Shown: positions 5,198-10,651, numbered from the stretch's first letter. The stretch: 10,874 nucleotides of DNA from Baffinella frigidus (GCA_026770585.1 MU646355.1:597956-608829); one strand, 5' to 3'. Numbers and translations are program-made. Notes: a model not told the origin generated them from the letters alone.

Positions 5198-5394
5198 TGG
5201 TTCTGGCGATCACCCTAGGGCCCTAGGCATTGGAGATGGGGGCCTTCGCGCTCCTATCTCCCTCTGTATATAACGTGTAGCGCGCGCATGACCTCTTTCG
5301 GCGCCCCTGCTCAGACATAGCCTCTTTGGGGTGCACACTTATCGAACGTGTTTGTATTAATGCAGGTCTCTCTCGACCACTGCAGGGTTCTATT

Positions 5395-5443
5395 GGGGGG
5401 GCGATTTCTCATGAGCGACAAATACAGGCGCCCCTGTATTTGT
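5395..5443. mobile_element. M3 right terminus with an inverted-copy insertion
   Basis: GGGGGGGCGATTTCTCATGAGCG (5395-5417, described by position) is the M3 right arm. Instead of AGGTACCCCTG it continues ACAAATACAGG-CGCC-CCTGTATTTGT, a hairpin with perfect 11-bp arms (5418-5428, 5433-5443). The second arm holds the normal CCCCTG-TA end plus flank. The left half of the element is missing. 5228-5394 shows only a TATATAA stretch and no gene. Confidence 0.65.
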
Positions 5444-5456
5444 TGTTAAGTGAACA

Positions 5457-5539
5457 CCGCCGTCATGTAGCACCCCCACCGAGGCTGTGTCTGAGTAGGC
5501 CCTAGAGAGAGGTCTTGTGAACCCCACACGTTGGATGTG
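5457..5539 (+). repeat. ACCGAGGCTGTGTCTG repeat, diverged copy
   Basis: It shares CATGTA(T)GCACCCC(C/T)ACCGAGG with the copies at 6405-6503 and 7334-7432, followed by GCTGTGTCTG. It also shares the further right part (AGAGAGAGGT..TGTG..CTACAC/CCACACG..GATGTG) with 6508-6546. The M3 copy at 5540 starts exactly where homology to 6546 ends. Confidence 0.7.
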
Positions 5540-5896
5540 CAGGGGTACCTCGCTCATAAGAAAACGCCCCCCCTAGGACCCTACAGTAGGCCTATGCCTA
5601 GGGTCCTATGGTGGCCCTAGAGGGGGGGGGCGGTATGAGTACGGACCCTGTGAATCCGCTCCCCGGAATTCTTTAGGCGTCTGGCTATTTCCAAACCCTA
5701 CAGCCTCAGCCCTAAACCCCCAACCGTAACCCCACGGCCCAGCAACTGGAAACTGCAGCCCCTACTCCATTAACCCCCAAACAGAAACCCAATGAACCAC
5801 GGAACACTACACCCTAAACCCTGAACTTGACCGGGGCGGGCCCTGCGTCCAGGGTCGGTACTCATAGGGGGGTTCTTACGAGCGAGGTTCCCCCGG
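5540..5896 (+). mobile_element. M3 element, copy 5, split by a nested insertion
   Basis: The left terminus CAGGGGTACCTCGCTCATAAG, the core and the G run occupy 5540-5633. The right arm resumes at 5867 as GGGGGGTTCTTACGAGCGAGG and TTCCCCCGG before TA. The intervening 233 bp is a separate TIR element. The left flank is TG instead of TA, and the right tip is mutated, so this copy is old or damaged. Confidence 0.75.
5634..5866. mobile_element. 233-bp TIR element nested in M3, telomere-like interior
   Basis: The termini TATGAGTACGGACCCTG and CAGGGTCGGTACTCATA are inverted over 17 bp with one mismatch; they start and end with TA, consistent with a TA target. Subterminal CCGCTCCCCGG and CCGGGGCGGG are also inverted. 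The interior 5691-5827 is degenerate CCCTAAA-type DNA (CCAAACCCTACAGCC, CCCTAAACCC, CACCCTAAACCCTGAA). It therefore carries telomere-like sequence as cargo. Confidence 0.75.
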
Positions 5897-5916
5897 TATT
5901 CCTCACGCAGCATAAC

Positions 5917-5958
5917 GTCCTAGGGGGGGGGCGTTTGCTTATGAGCGAGGTACCCCTG
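5917..5958. mobile_element. M3 right-half fragment
   Basis: CCTAGGGGGGGGGCG, then TTTGCTTATGAGCGAGGTAC and CCCTG match the M3 right arm. It is not followed by TA (GAGGG instead). The left half is absent. Confidence 0.7.
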
Positions 5959-5962
5959 AGGG

Positions 5963-6229
5963 ATGAGGGAGTTGGGTTTACAGACGAGCCCTTTCAATAG
6001 CCGAGCAGCCATGAGTTTCAGACAAAGCAGTATGCGCTGTCCAAATTGCACGCCCGACTCAGGCGGGCCGGCGGGTTCTGCAATACATGTACAGGGGTTG
6101 CTCGAGATTCATGACACGCATCGTCCCTGGTGTGGTCCTGTGCTCCTAGGCACAGCCCTGCTGCAGAAACCTAGGGCGGTACGTGTATCGAGCACCTGTT
6201 TCGTTCAGGTTTCTTTCGTCGCCTTCTAG
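5963..6229 (+). CDS. Open frame of unknown status, 88 codons
   Basis: An ATG-started frame begins 5 bp after the M3 fragment and ends with TAG. The predicted peptide has four cysteines, including a CPNC pair near residues 25-28, and a hydrophobic C-terminal end (VQVSFVAF). No signal peptide, clear domain or homologous family is recognised. It is surrounded by transposon debris, and no second copy or splice structure supports it. Its position just downstream of a mobile-element end and its ordinary length for 50% GC DNA make a chance frame likely. It is listed because the underlying 5963-6224 DNA is not otherwise explained. Confidence 0.12.
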   Translation: MRELGLQTSPFNSRAAMSFRQSSMRCPNCTPDSGGPAGSAIHVQGLLEIHDTHRPWCGPVLLGTALLQKPRAVRVSSTCFVQVSFVAF

Positions 6230-6353
6230 CTCCCAGATCTGCCTCAGTCGGGTTGACTAACTATTCCTAAGTTGACATGCTGGGTTTGCGGTACCAATCC
6301 GTCAACTTTGGGGCGAAAAAGCGCCCGGTCTCACCAAATTGGTGAGCCCAAAT
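6230..6353. repeat. Relic related to the 3919 element, plus hairpin
   Basis: GCCTCAGTCGGGTTGACT resembles the complement of the right end of the 3919-4036 element. AAGTTGACATGCTGGGTTTG and CCGTCAACTTTGG resemble its interior. It is followed by GGGCG-AAAAAG-CGCCC and by TCACCAA-A-TTGGTGA (6331-6345), a hairpin similar to 10358-10380. Confidence 0.45.
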
Positions 6354-6375
6354 AGGCCTCCTTGTATAACGTGTA

Positions 6376-6430
6376 CAGGGGCACCTCGCTGACACAGAAA
6401 ACGTCTCCTCCTAGAACCCTACAGTAGGGG
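6376..6430 (+). mobile_element. M3 left-half fragment
   Basis: After TA (6374-6375) come CAGGGGCACCTCGCTGACAC, AGAAAACG and CCTAGAACCCTACAGTAGG. The right half is replaced by the 99-bp repeat, which begins inside this fragment at 6405. Confidence 0.7.
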
Positions 6431-6503
6431 AGGGAGACCGTTATCAGTACCAACATGGCCGCCATGTATGCACCCCTACCGAGGCTGTGTCTGGGAAGCA
6501 CTG
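6405..6503 (+). repeat. 99-bp dispersed repeat, copy 1
   Basis: It matches 7334-7432 at about 97 of 99 positions. It starts CTCCTCCTAGAACCCTACAG and ends GTGTCTGGGAAGCACTG. It contains the near-palindrome CATGGCCGCCATG. 6504-6629 shows nothing beyond the partial homology to 5500-5539. Confidence 0.9.
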
Positions 6504-6629
6504 TAGAGGCAGTTAGAGAGAGGTTGTGTGCACTCTACACGATGTGTGCCTAGAATGGCACGGATTTGGCAAAATATCGAATCCTCTCTAATAAATTCAG
6601 GAATCGGGGTTTGTCGGAAGCAAGACACC

Positions 6630-6819
6630 CCACTCGAGAATGCTGGATCACCCTATTTACATGTGGGGTTGTAAACATTTGTACCGGGATAACGTAACCA
6701 ACCTCGTGACTGATCTAATTTGGATCACTTACGTGACCAAACGCACGAAAGTTACTACACAAATGCCCACTTGTAGAAGCACTCGGTTTTAACAAGAATC
6801 CTCCAGCATTCTCGTGTGG
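6630..6819 (+). mobile_element. M1 MITE, copy C (190 bp, complete)
   Basis: It runs from CCACTCGAGAATGCTGGATC to TCCTCCAGCATTCTCGTGTGG, with the M1 interior (TTGTAAACATTTGTACC, GAAAGTTACTACACAAATG, CCCACTTGTA). The length agrees with copy A (191 bp). No flanking duplication is visible. The minus-strand open frame across its right end is a shadow. Confidence 0.85.
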
Positions 6820-6866
6820 CCGAGCAGCCTAGCCGACGCCTTTGAGCTGAGGTCCTGCTGAAATCA

Positions 6867-6961
6867 ATGCCTTTCCTGCCAACGAAGTTTGCTACAAAAA
6901 AAAGCTTCAATATTTCTAGTATGGCCCAATTATGTAGTAATTTTCGTTGGCAGAAAGGCAT
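6867..6961. mobile_element. 95-bp foldback, ATGCC arms
   Basis: ATGCCTTTCCTGCCAACGAA and TTCGTTGGCAGAAAGGCAT form outer arms with one extra base. Pairing continues inward through TTGCTACA / TGTAGTAA to about 30 bp. The inner part, read on the minus strand as ACGAAAATTACTACA, matches the foldback at 10555-10645 and the M1 interior. Confidence 0.8.
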
Positions 6962-6987
6962 GAATTAATACGTTCGGTCAAATAAAC

Positions 6988-7003
6988 CTAGGGGGGGGGG
7001 GGG
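6988..7003 (+). repeat. CCTAG followed by a 13-G run
   Basis: CCTA followed by 13 G resembles the M3 core-to-arm junction (CCTAG then 9-14 G), but no M3 terminus follows. It is probably a fragment or a coincidental homopolymer. Confidence 0.5.
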
Positions 7004-7082
7004 CTTCAACCTTGCCGCCAGCGCCATCAAACCTCCTGGACCACTGCGTGGAGGACAGTGGCCATTACCGCCCGGGACGCCT

Positions 7083-7184
7083 CAAGGCTTCTGATGTCAT
7101 CCGAAAGGAAGCGTGGCCTTTCTGCAGGATACGTTCCGGTGTCCGCCTATGGTGGGAGTTAAAAGGACCTCAAGGACCTACAGG
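7083..7184 (+). repeat. Three-copy dispersed repeat, copy I
   Basis: The segment from AAGGCTTCTGATG through AAGGAAGCGTGGCCTTTCTG and GTTCCGGTGTCCGCCTATGG to AAGGACCTCAAGGACCTAC matches 9411-9510, and its right part matches 8761-8820 on the minus strand. One frame gives VPVSAYGGS-stop-KDLKDLQD. Another, open over 7012-7230, gives KEAWPFCRIRSGVRLWWELK. Which frame, if any, was ever coding is unclear. The stop in the first frame suggests decay if it was the coding frame. Confidence 0.6.
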
Positions 7185-7262
7185 ACAGGAGGCGCCAGCG
7201 CCAGTGGCCCACCCTCCCACCCGTCCTTGAATATTCATCTGACCATGGGGGGGGCTGATTTA

Positions 7263-7306
7263 GAGGTGAGGGTTCAGGGTTCAGGGTTTATGGGTTAGGG
7301 GTAAGG
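7263..7306 (+). repeat. Short degenerate TTCAGGG/TTTAGGG tract
   Basis: GAGGGTTCAGGGTTCAGGG and then TTTATGGGTTAGGGG is a short G-rich telomere-like tract in the same orientation as the large array at 7465. Confidence 0.75.
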
Positions 7307-7333
7307 GCGGGGCAGGCCATCCTGCGCAAAGGC

Positions 7334-7432
7334 CTCCTCCTAGAACCCTACAGTAGGGGAGGGAGACCGTTATCAGTACCGAAATGGCCGCCATGTATGC
7401 ACCCCTACCGAGGCTGTGTCTGGGAAGCACTG
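7334..7432 (+). repeat. 99-bp dispersed repeat, copy 2
   Basis: It is nearly identical to 6405-6503; the seen differences are AACA versus GAAA near its middle. It includes the truncated M3 core CTAGAACCCTACAGTAGG without any M3 terminus, so the unit was copied with the element fragment already inside. Confidence 0.9.
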
Positions 7433-7464
7433 AAGCGTGCAATGGCGTAGGGGGGCCTGCGTCG

Positions 7465-8060
7465 AGGTTTCGGGTGTAGGGTTTAGGGTTTAGGTTTTCG
7501 GGGGTTGGGTTTAGAGTTTGGGGTTTGGGGTTTGGGGTTTGGGGTGTATGGTTCGGGGTTTGGGGATAGGGGATTAGGGTTCAGGGTTTAGGGTTTAGGG
7601 TCTAGGGTTTAAGGTTTAGGGTTTAGTGTTTAGGGTTTAGGATTTTGAATTTGGGGTTTGGGGTTTGTGCTGTGGGGTTTGAAGTTTAGGTTTTAGGGTT
7701 TAGGGTTCAGGATTTAGGGTTCAGGTTTTAGGGTTTCGGGAAGGATTAAGGTTCAAGGGTTTAGGGTTTAGGGTTTGGGGTTTATGGTTTAGGGGTCAGG
7801 GTTGAGGGGTTATGGTTAGGGGTCAGGGTTCAGGGTTGAGGGTTTCGGGGTTAAGGTTTCTGGTTTAGGGTTTAGAGTTTGGGTTTAGGGTTTAGGATTT
7901 AGTGTTTGGGGTTGAGGGTTTCGGGTTTCGGGTTTTGGGTTTCGGGTTTCGGGTTTCGGGTTCAGGGTTTAGGGTTTAGGGTGTAGGGTTTAGGGGTTAG
8001 GGGCAGTGGTTAGGTGTCAGGGGTTGGGGATTTAGGGTTCGGGGTGTAGGGTTCAGGGTC
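7465..8060 (+). repeat. Interstitial telomere-like array (TTTAGGG variants), ~600 bp
   Basis: It contains TTTAGGG, TTCAGGG, TTTCGGG, TTTGGGG and GTGTAGGG units, with short higher-order blocks such as repeated TTTCGGG near 7920-7960. The G-rich strand is plus. Only short runs are perfect, so this is an old or unequally expanded interstitial array and not an active end. Confidence 0.95.
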
Positions 8061-8113
8061 TCTATCAAGTCGTAAAGTTCGAGATCACAGATGCTGATGT
8101 GACTTTCTTGCAG

Positions 8114-8375
8114 GAGGTCATCAGCCGCACCCAGAAAGGAGCTCAGCCGCAGGTTCAGCGGTGAAATTCCAGGCCAAATCGCGGCCGAAATATCGCTGTT
8201 ACGTCTCGTCCCACCTCTCCCCCAACTTGAAGCGGTCGTGTATGATAAATCAATAAACCTCACCCCTCCCCCCGATTGCCTAGCTGCCGTGTTTTCGTGC
8301 TCGTTCAAGTCGGTTTTGTGGTACAAACTCCACATTGCTGACCCAGCGGGCTATTTGCATTTGCCGTGTTTCTGA
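8114..8375 (+). CDS. Possible terminal exon fragment of an unknown gene
   Basis: Between two telomere-like arrays lies non-repetitive DNA with a plus-strand frame open for 90 codons (8103-8372, stop TGA at 8373). It has no ATG. Its start coincides with CTGATGTGACTTTCTTGCAG|G, which has a branch-point-like CTGAT, a pyrimidine run and CAG|G, as at an intron acceptor. The peptide contains RRFSGEIPGQIAAEISLLRL and a cysteine-bearing tail, and no domain is recognised. The minus strand is also open for 112 codons (7997-8335) but runs into the telomeric array. A neighbouring plus frame reads FEITDADVTFLQEVISR from 8077 to a stop at 8161. None is supported by a known family; a decayed or captured gene fragment is equally possible. 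Confidence 0.18.
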
Positions 8376-8438
8376 TACAAATCGGATTGGGGTCCCATGG
8401 AATACATGTATTCACTTGCGGGTTATTCACAAAATCCC

Positions 8439-8594
8439 TTAGGGTGTAAGATTTCGGGGTTCGGGTTTAGGGGTTGGGTTTAGGGTTTAGGGTTTAGGGT
8501 TTGGGGTTTAGGGTTTAGAGTTCAGGGTTGGGGGTTTAGACCTAAACGGTTTAGGGTTTAGGGTTCAGGGTTTAGAGTTTGGGTTTAGGGTTTG
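8439..8594 (+). repeat. Interstitial TTTAGGG array, ~155 bp
   Basis: It is in the same orientation as 7465-8060, from which it is separated by the 378-bp non-telomeric segment. It includes AGACCTAAACGGTTTAGGG, a short local inversion. A 14-bp palindrome GAATACATGTATTC lies just outside at 8400-8413. Confidence 0.9.
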
Positions 8595-8760
8595 TTTTGT
8601 AACGCTCGAAAAGTGGGTTTGTCCTGCACGAGAGGTGCATGGGATGTGCGGGGCCCTTGAACCCGTTCAGGAAGGAGCAAGGAACCATCTTTGGATCCTT
8701 TGGGTTTTGATTTCTCCCAACATAGCCCAACGACACGCCTTTCCGTAGAAAAGATCGGCA

Positions 8761-8820
8761 GAAATCCTCTAGGTCCTTTAGGTTCTTCGAGCTCTCAACA
8801 TAGGCGGACACCGGAACCTG
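8761..8820 (-). repeat. Three-copy dispersed repeat, copy II (inverted)
   Basis: Read on the minus strand, CAGGTTCCGGTGTCCGCC then GAGCTCGAAGAACCTAAAGG matches copies I and III. The frame VPVSAYVESSKNLKDLEDF is open here and continues to 8572 (84 codons from a GTG, more upstream without a start). Its last residues are encoded by telomere-like DNA (TNPKPKL), so that open frame probably is not an intact gene. A T10 run lies at 8838-8847. Confidence 0.6.
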
Positions 8821-8847
8821 TAGCACTTTTGCATCAGTTTTTTTTTT

Positions 8848-9410
8848 GAGGTTCCTAACCTGGGAAAACCGCCTTGTTCGTGGATGCTCGTTTGTAAAGC
8901 GATTTTAAGAATAAAACTCCAGAGGAACTGCCCGGCTGGGGGGACAGGAGGAGGCAACGCCGTTTCCTCTCATCCGGGAATCGTTGACTTAACCAGAGGG
9001 CTGAATCAGAGGAAGGGGGGAGAGCGGGCATCACGAAATGTCTGAAGCGTCCAGCTTCCCGAAGAGAGTGCTGTTCAAGTGTGGCCACGGTGCAGCCCGG
9101 ATCTGTTCCGTTCTCTACTGGATGCGCCACCCTGGCAACCCTGGATCCTTTGAATGTGGTGCCCTGGAGCGTACGCTACCCTGGATCTGCTGCTGCACGG
9201 TCCCAGCGCCTTGACGCTGTGCCTGGTGAACCACAGGAACCCAAGCATGCGAGGACTGGGAGCTCCAGGCCACGTACACCCCCCCGACCCTCACCACGCC
9301 AGAGTAGCCTGCTGAGACGTTTCGCCCGGGGTGCACTGTGTCCCTCGACCTTCTCCTCCTCCCTTGCCCGGTGACCAAGTGGCCGGTTTCTGCTGCGATC
9401 CTCTGCACCG
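8848..9410. other. GC-rich spacer with open frames on both strands
   Basis: Minus-strand frames 9115-9474 (119 codons) and 8855-9130 (91 codons) and a plus-strand frame 9081-9374 (97 codons) overlap. None has a recognisable domain, signal peptide or repeat structure. Simultaneous openness on both strands is expected in GC-rich DNA with few AT-rich stops. This stretch is otherwise free of the mobile elements seen elsewhere, so it could be genic, but no call is justified. Confidence 0.35.
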
Positions 9411-9510
9411 GGAGGCTTGATGCGATCCTAAGGGAAGCAGGGCCATTCTGCCGAACCAGTTCCAGTGTCCTCATATGATGGGAGCTCGAAGAACCTAACG
9501 AACCTAAAGG
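9411..9510 (+). repeat. Three-copy dispersed repeat, copy III
   Basis: GGAGGCTTGATGCGATCC, AAGGGAAGCAGGGCCATTCT, AGTTCCAGTGTCCTCATATG and GAGCTCGAAGAACCTAACG align with copies I and II, including the upstream AAGGAAGC..GGCC.TTCTGC block shared only with copy I. It forms the 5' part of the open frame at 9465. Confidence 0.6.
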
Positions 9511-9952
9511 GCTTTGATCATGTGGATAGGGCGCTGGTCAACATGGCGTCGAATCTGTGCATGCTGCCCGCCATCGTGCGGATCTGGCAGCAGGAGCTTC
9601 GATGGGAGGCGGTACACGCTCCCTCCTCGTCCCAGCCTCAGACCATTCCAGCGCTGGAGCGCGCTTTGTTCGTAGCGAGACCCAAAGCCTCGTGGTCGGG
9701 GCGCTTGGTGTGTTCCGACGACGTGGCTTGCGCACGCTCTGAGGTGGGGGCGCCCGGCAGGTGTCGGCGTGCCTCAGCGTTCTCACCTCTTTGCTCTACC
9801 ATCTGTGCGAGACGGTTACCCCCCCCCTCACCCATCTGGTATCCTTTATTCCCCATTATCAATTCCTGCTCGTCGGGGAGGATATGGCGACCATGTTTGG
9901 TTGCGATCTGACGAAACTACCATCTTTATCTTCGCACATGAATTTCGAGTAA
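9465..9952 (+). CDS. Putative small gene, possibly two exons; function unknown
   Basis: A frame open from about 9444 to 9911 yields DGSSKNLTNLKGFDHVDRAL followed by a segment containing MASNLCMLPAIVRIWQQELR, which looks helical. The start at 9465 is GTG in the repeat, so the true start is unknown. A second frame, 9761-9952 ending TAA, encodes a hydrophobic, protein-like stretch (LSVLTSLLYHLCETV near its start). Removing 9708-9760 (GTGTGT...GGCAG, 53 nt, GT-AG) would join the two in phase. No domain or family is recognised, and splicing is inferred only from the frames. The minus strand is also partly open (9538-9786). Alternative: chance frames in GC-rich DNA. Confidence 0.22.
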
Positions 9953-10028
9953 CCCCTGTAGCTGTCGCACGCACACCATACAGGGAGGGCAGATGCGGAC
10001 TTCATTCGAGACACCCGCACCGCCGACC

Positions 10029-10051
10029 ATTGAGTGGCGAGGCCACTCAAT
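10029..10051. repeat. Hairpin at the left end of the long foldback
   Basis: ATTGAGTGGC-GAG-GCCACTCAAT has perfect 10-bp arms and a 3-nt loop. The right arm is the left terminus of the foldback at 10041-10181, so the terminus is present twice in inverted orientation. Confidence 0.85.
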
Positions 10052-10181
10052 TTAAACTGTGTTTTTGCTATCTTGGGATGGGGTTTCTCCTATATATTAA
10101 AGCTATGTCGAAGCTAATATAGCAAAATGAGAGAGACACCACCCTTAAGATAGCATAAAAGGCGGTTTAAATCGAGTGGCC
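10041..10181. mobile_element. 141-bp long foldback element
   Basis: GGCCACTCAATTTAAAC and the right end GTTTAAATCGAGTGGCC are inverted. Pairing continues through TTTTTGCTATCTT / AAGATAGCATAAAA and CTCC-type segments for about 50 bp with roughly 80% match. The centre has its own stem (CTATATATTA / TAATATAG). Almost the whole element can form one imperfect hairpin. There is no ORF of note and no clear target duplication. Confidence 0.8.
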
Positions 10182-10210
10182 ACACACATTAATCTGTGCG
10201 AGACGGTGCC

Positions 10211-10250
10211 CGTCAGGCCACGTGGCGAGCCGTCAGGCCACGTGGCGAGC
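10211..10250 (+). repeat. Perfect 20-bp tandem duplication with CACGTG palindrome
   Basis: CGTCAGGCCACGTGGCGAGC occurs twice head to tail. Each copy holds the 10-bp palindrome GCCACGTGGC. Just upstream, ATCTGTGCGAGACGGT (10192-10207) repeats 9801-9816. CACGTG is a known bHLH/bZIP site core, but no promoter context is evident here. Confidence 0.9.
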
Positions 10251-10252
10251 CT

Positions 10253-10274
10253 GCCTAGGACCTCCTACCGTAGG
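10253..10274. repeat. Isolated CCTAGG/CCTACCGTAGGG core
   Basis: GCCTAGGACCTCCTACCGTAGGGCCCTAGG (about 10252-10274, given by position) is the palindromic core shared by M2 and M3, here without either type of terminus. Confidence 0.6.
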
Positions 10275-10357
10275 GCCCTAGGATCGAGGTGGGGTCACGT
10301 GCTCACCGCCCCCCGCACTCCTGTTTTGGCGTTTAATATCTCTGTCCCAGTCTATTT

Positions 10358-10380
10358 GGGCTCACCATTTTGGTGAGCCC
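10358..10380. repeat. Hairpin GGGCTCACCA/TGGTGAGCCC
   Basis: Perfect 10-bp arms surround TTT. A related hairpin is at 6331-6345. In both places a copy of the CATGGCC(G/A)CCAT repeat follows about 110-120 bp downstream. Imperfect direct repeats CGTGCTCACCG(C/T)CCCCCG lie at about 10298 and 10417. Confidence 0.85.
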
Positions 10381-10470
10381 GGGCTTGTCAGTGCTCCAAA
10401 GGTGTCGGATGTGTGCGTGCTCACCGTCCCCCGTGCGCCCTCTCTGGGTGTAATCTTTGGGTGTAATCGC

Positions 10471-10522
10471 AACCACCATGGCCACCATATATTCCCTCCC
10501 GAGGAGGCCTTGTTTAGCTTGG
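10471..10522 (+). repeat. Diverged fourth copy of the CCATGGCCGCC repeat
   Basis: AACCACCATGGCCACCATAT and CCTCCCGAGGAGGCCTTGTT align loosely with AACATGGCCGCCATGTATGC and CCTACCGAGGCTGTGTCTGG of 6449-6493. Homology is short and diverged. Confidence 0.45.
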
Positions 10523-10554
10523 ACCTACTCTCATCCGGGGACATGATTCAATTG

Positions 10555-10645
10555 AATGAATTTGGGCAATGATGCTTAGTACACAACTTCTTTACTGTTA
10601 CTAGTATAGGCCTTCTGTGTAGTAATTTTCATTACCAAATTCATT
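10555..10645. mobile_element. 91-bp foldback, AATGAATTTGG arms
   Basis: AATGAATTTGGGCAATGA and TCATTACCAAATTCATT form the outer arms. Pairing continues inward over TTAGTACACA / TGTGTAGTAA. The inner minus-strand sequence ATGAAAATTACTACACA and the loop segment CTAGTATAGGCC match the foldback at 6867-6961 (CTAGTATGGCC), although the outer arms are unrelated. Confidence 0.75.
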
Positions 10646-10651
10646 AAATTA

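Noticed and set aside
5265-5282. TATA box (TGTATATAACGTGTAG)
   Set aside because: A similar stretch (TTGTATAACGTGTACAG) at 6362-6378 leads straight into an M3 fragment, so it is more likely repeat sequence. No supported gene lies downstream.
7997-8335. 112-codon minus-strand frame ending in TLNPTPRTLNPQPLTPN
   Set aside because: Its C-terminal part is translated telomere-like repeat, and the opposite strand is also open; not convincing as a gene on this strand.
10211-10250. CRISPR-like repeat pair
   Set aside because: There are only two copies in direct tandem, no spacers and no cas genes, in a eukaryotic setting.
10351-10380. Similarity of GCTCACCATTTTGGTGAG to part of the dinoflagellate spliced-leader (GCCATTTTGGCTCAAG)
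   Set aside because: The match is short and arises from the perfect hairpin; the conserved 5' start, following donor site and Sm-like region are not present.
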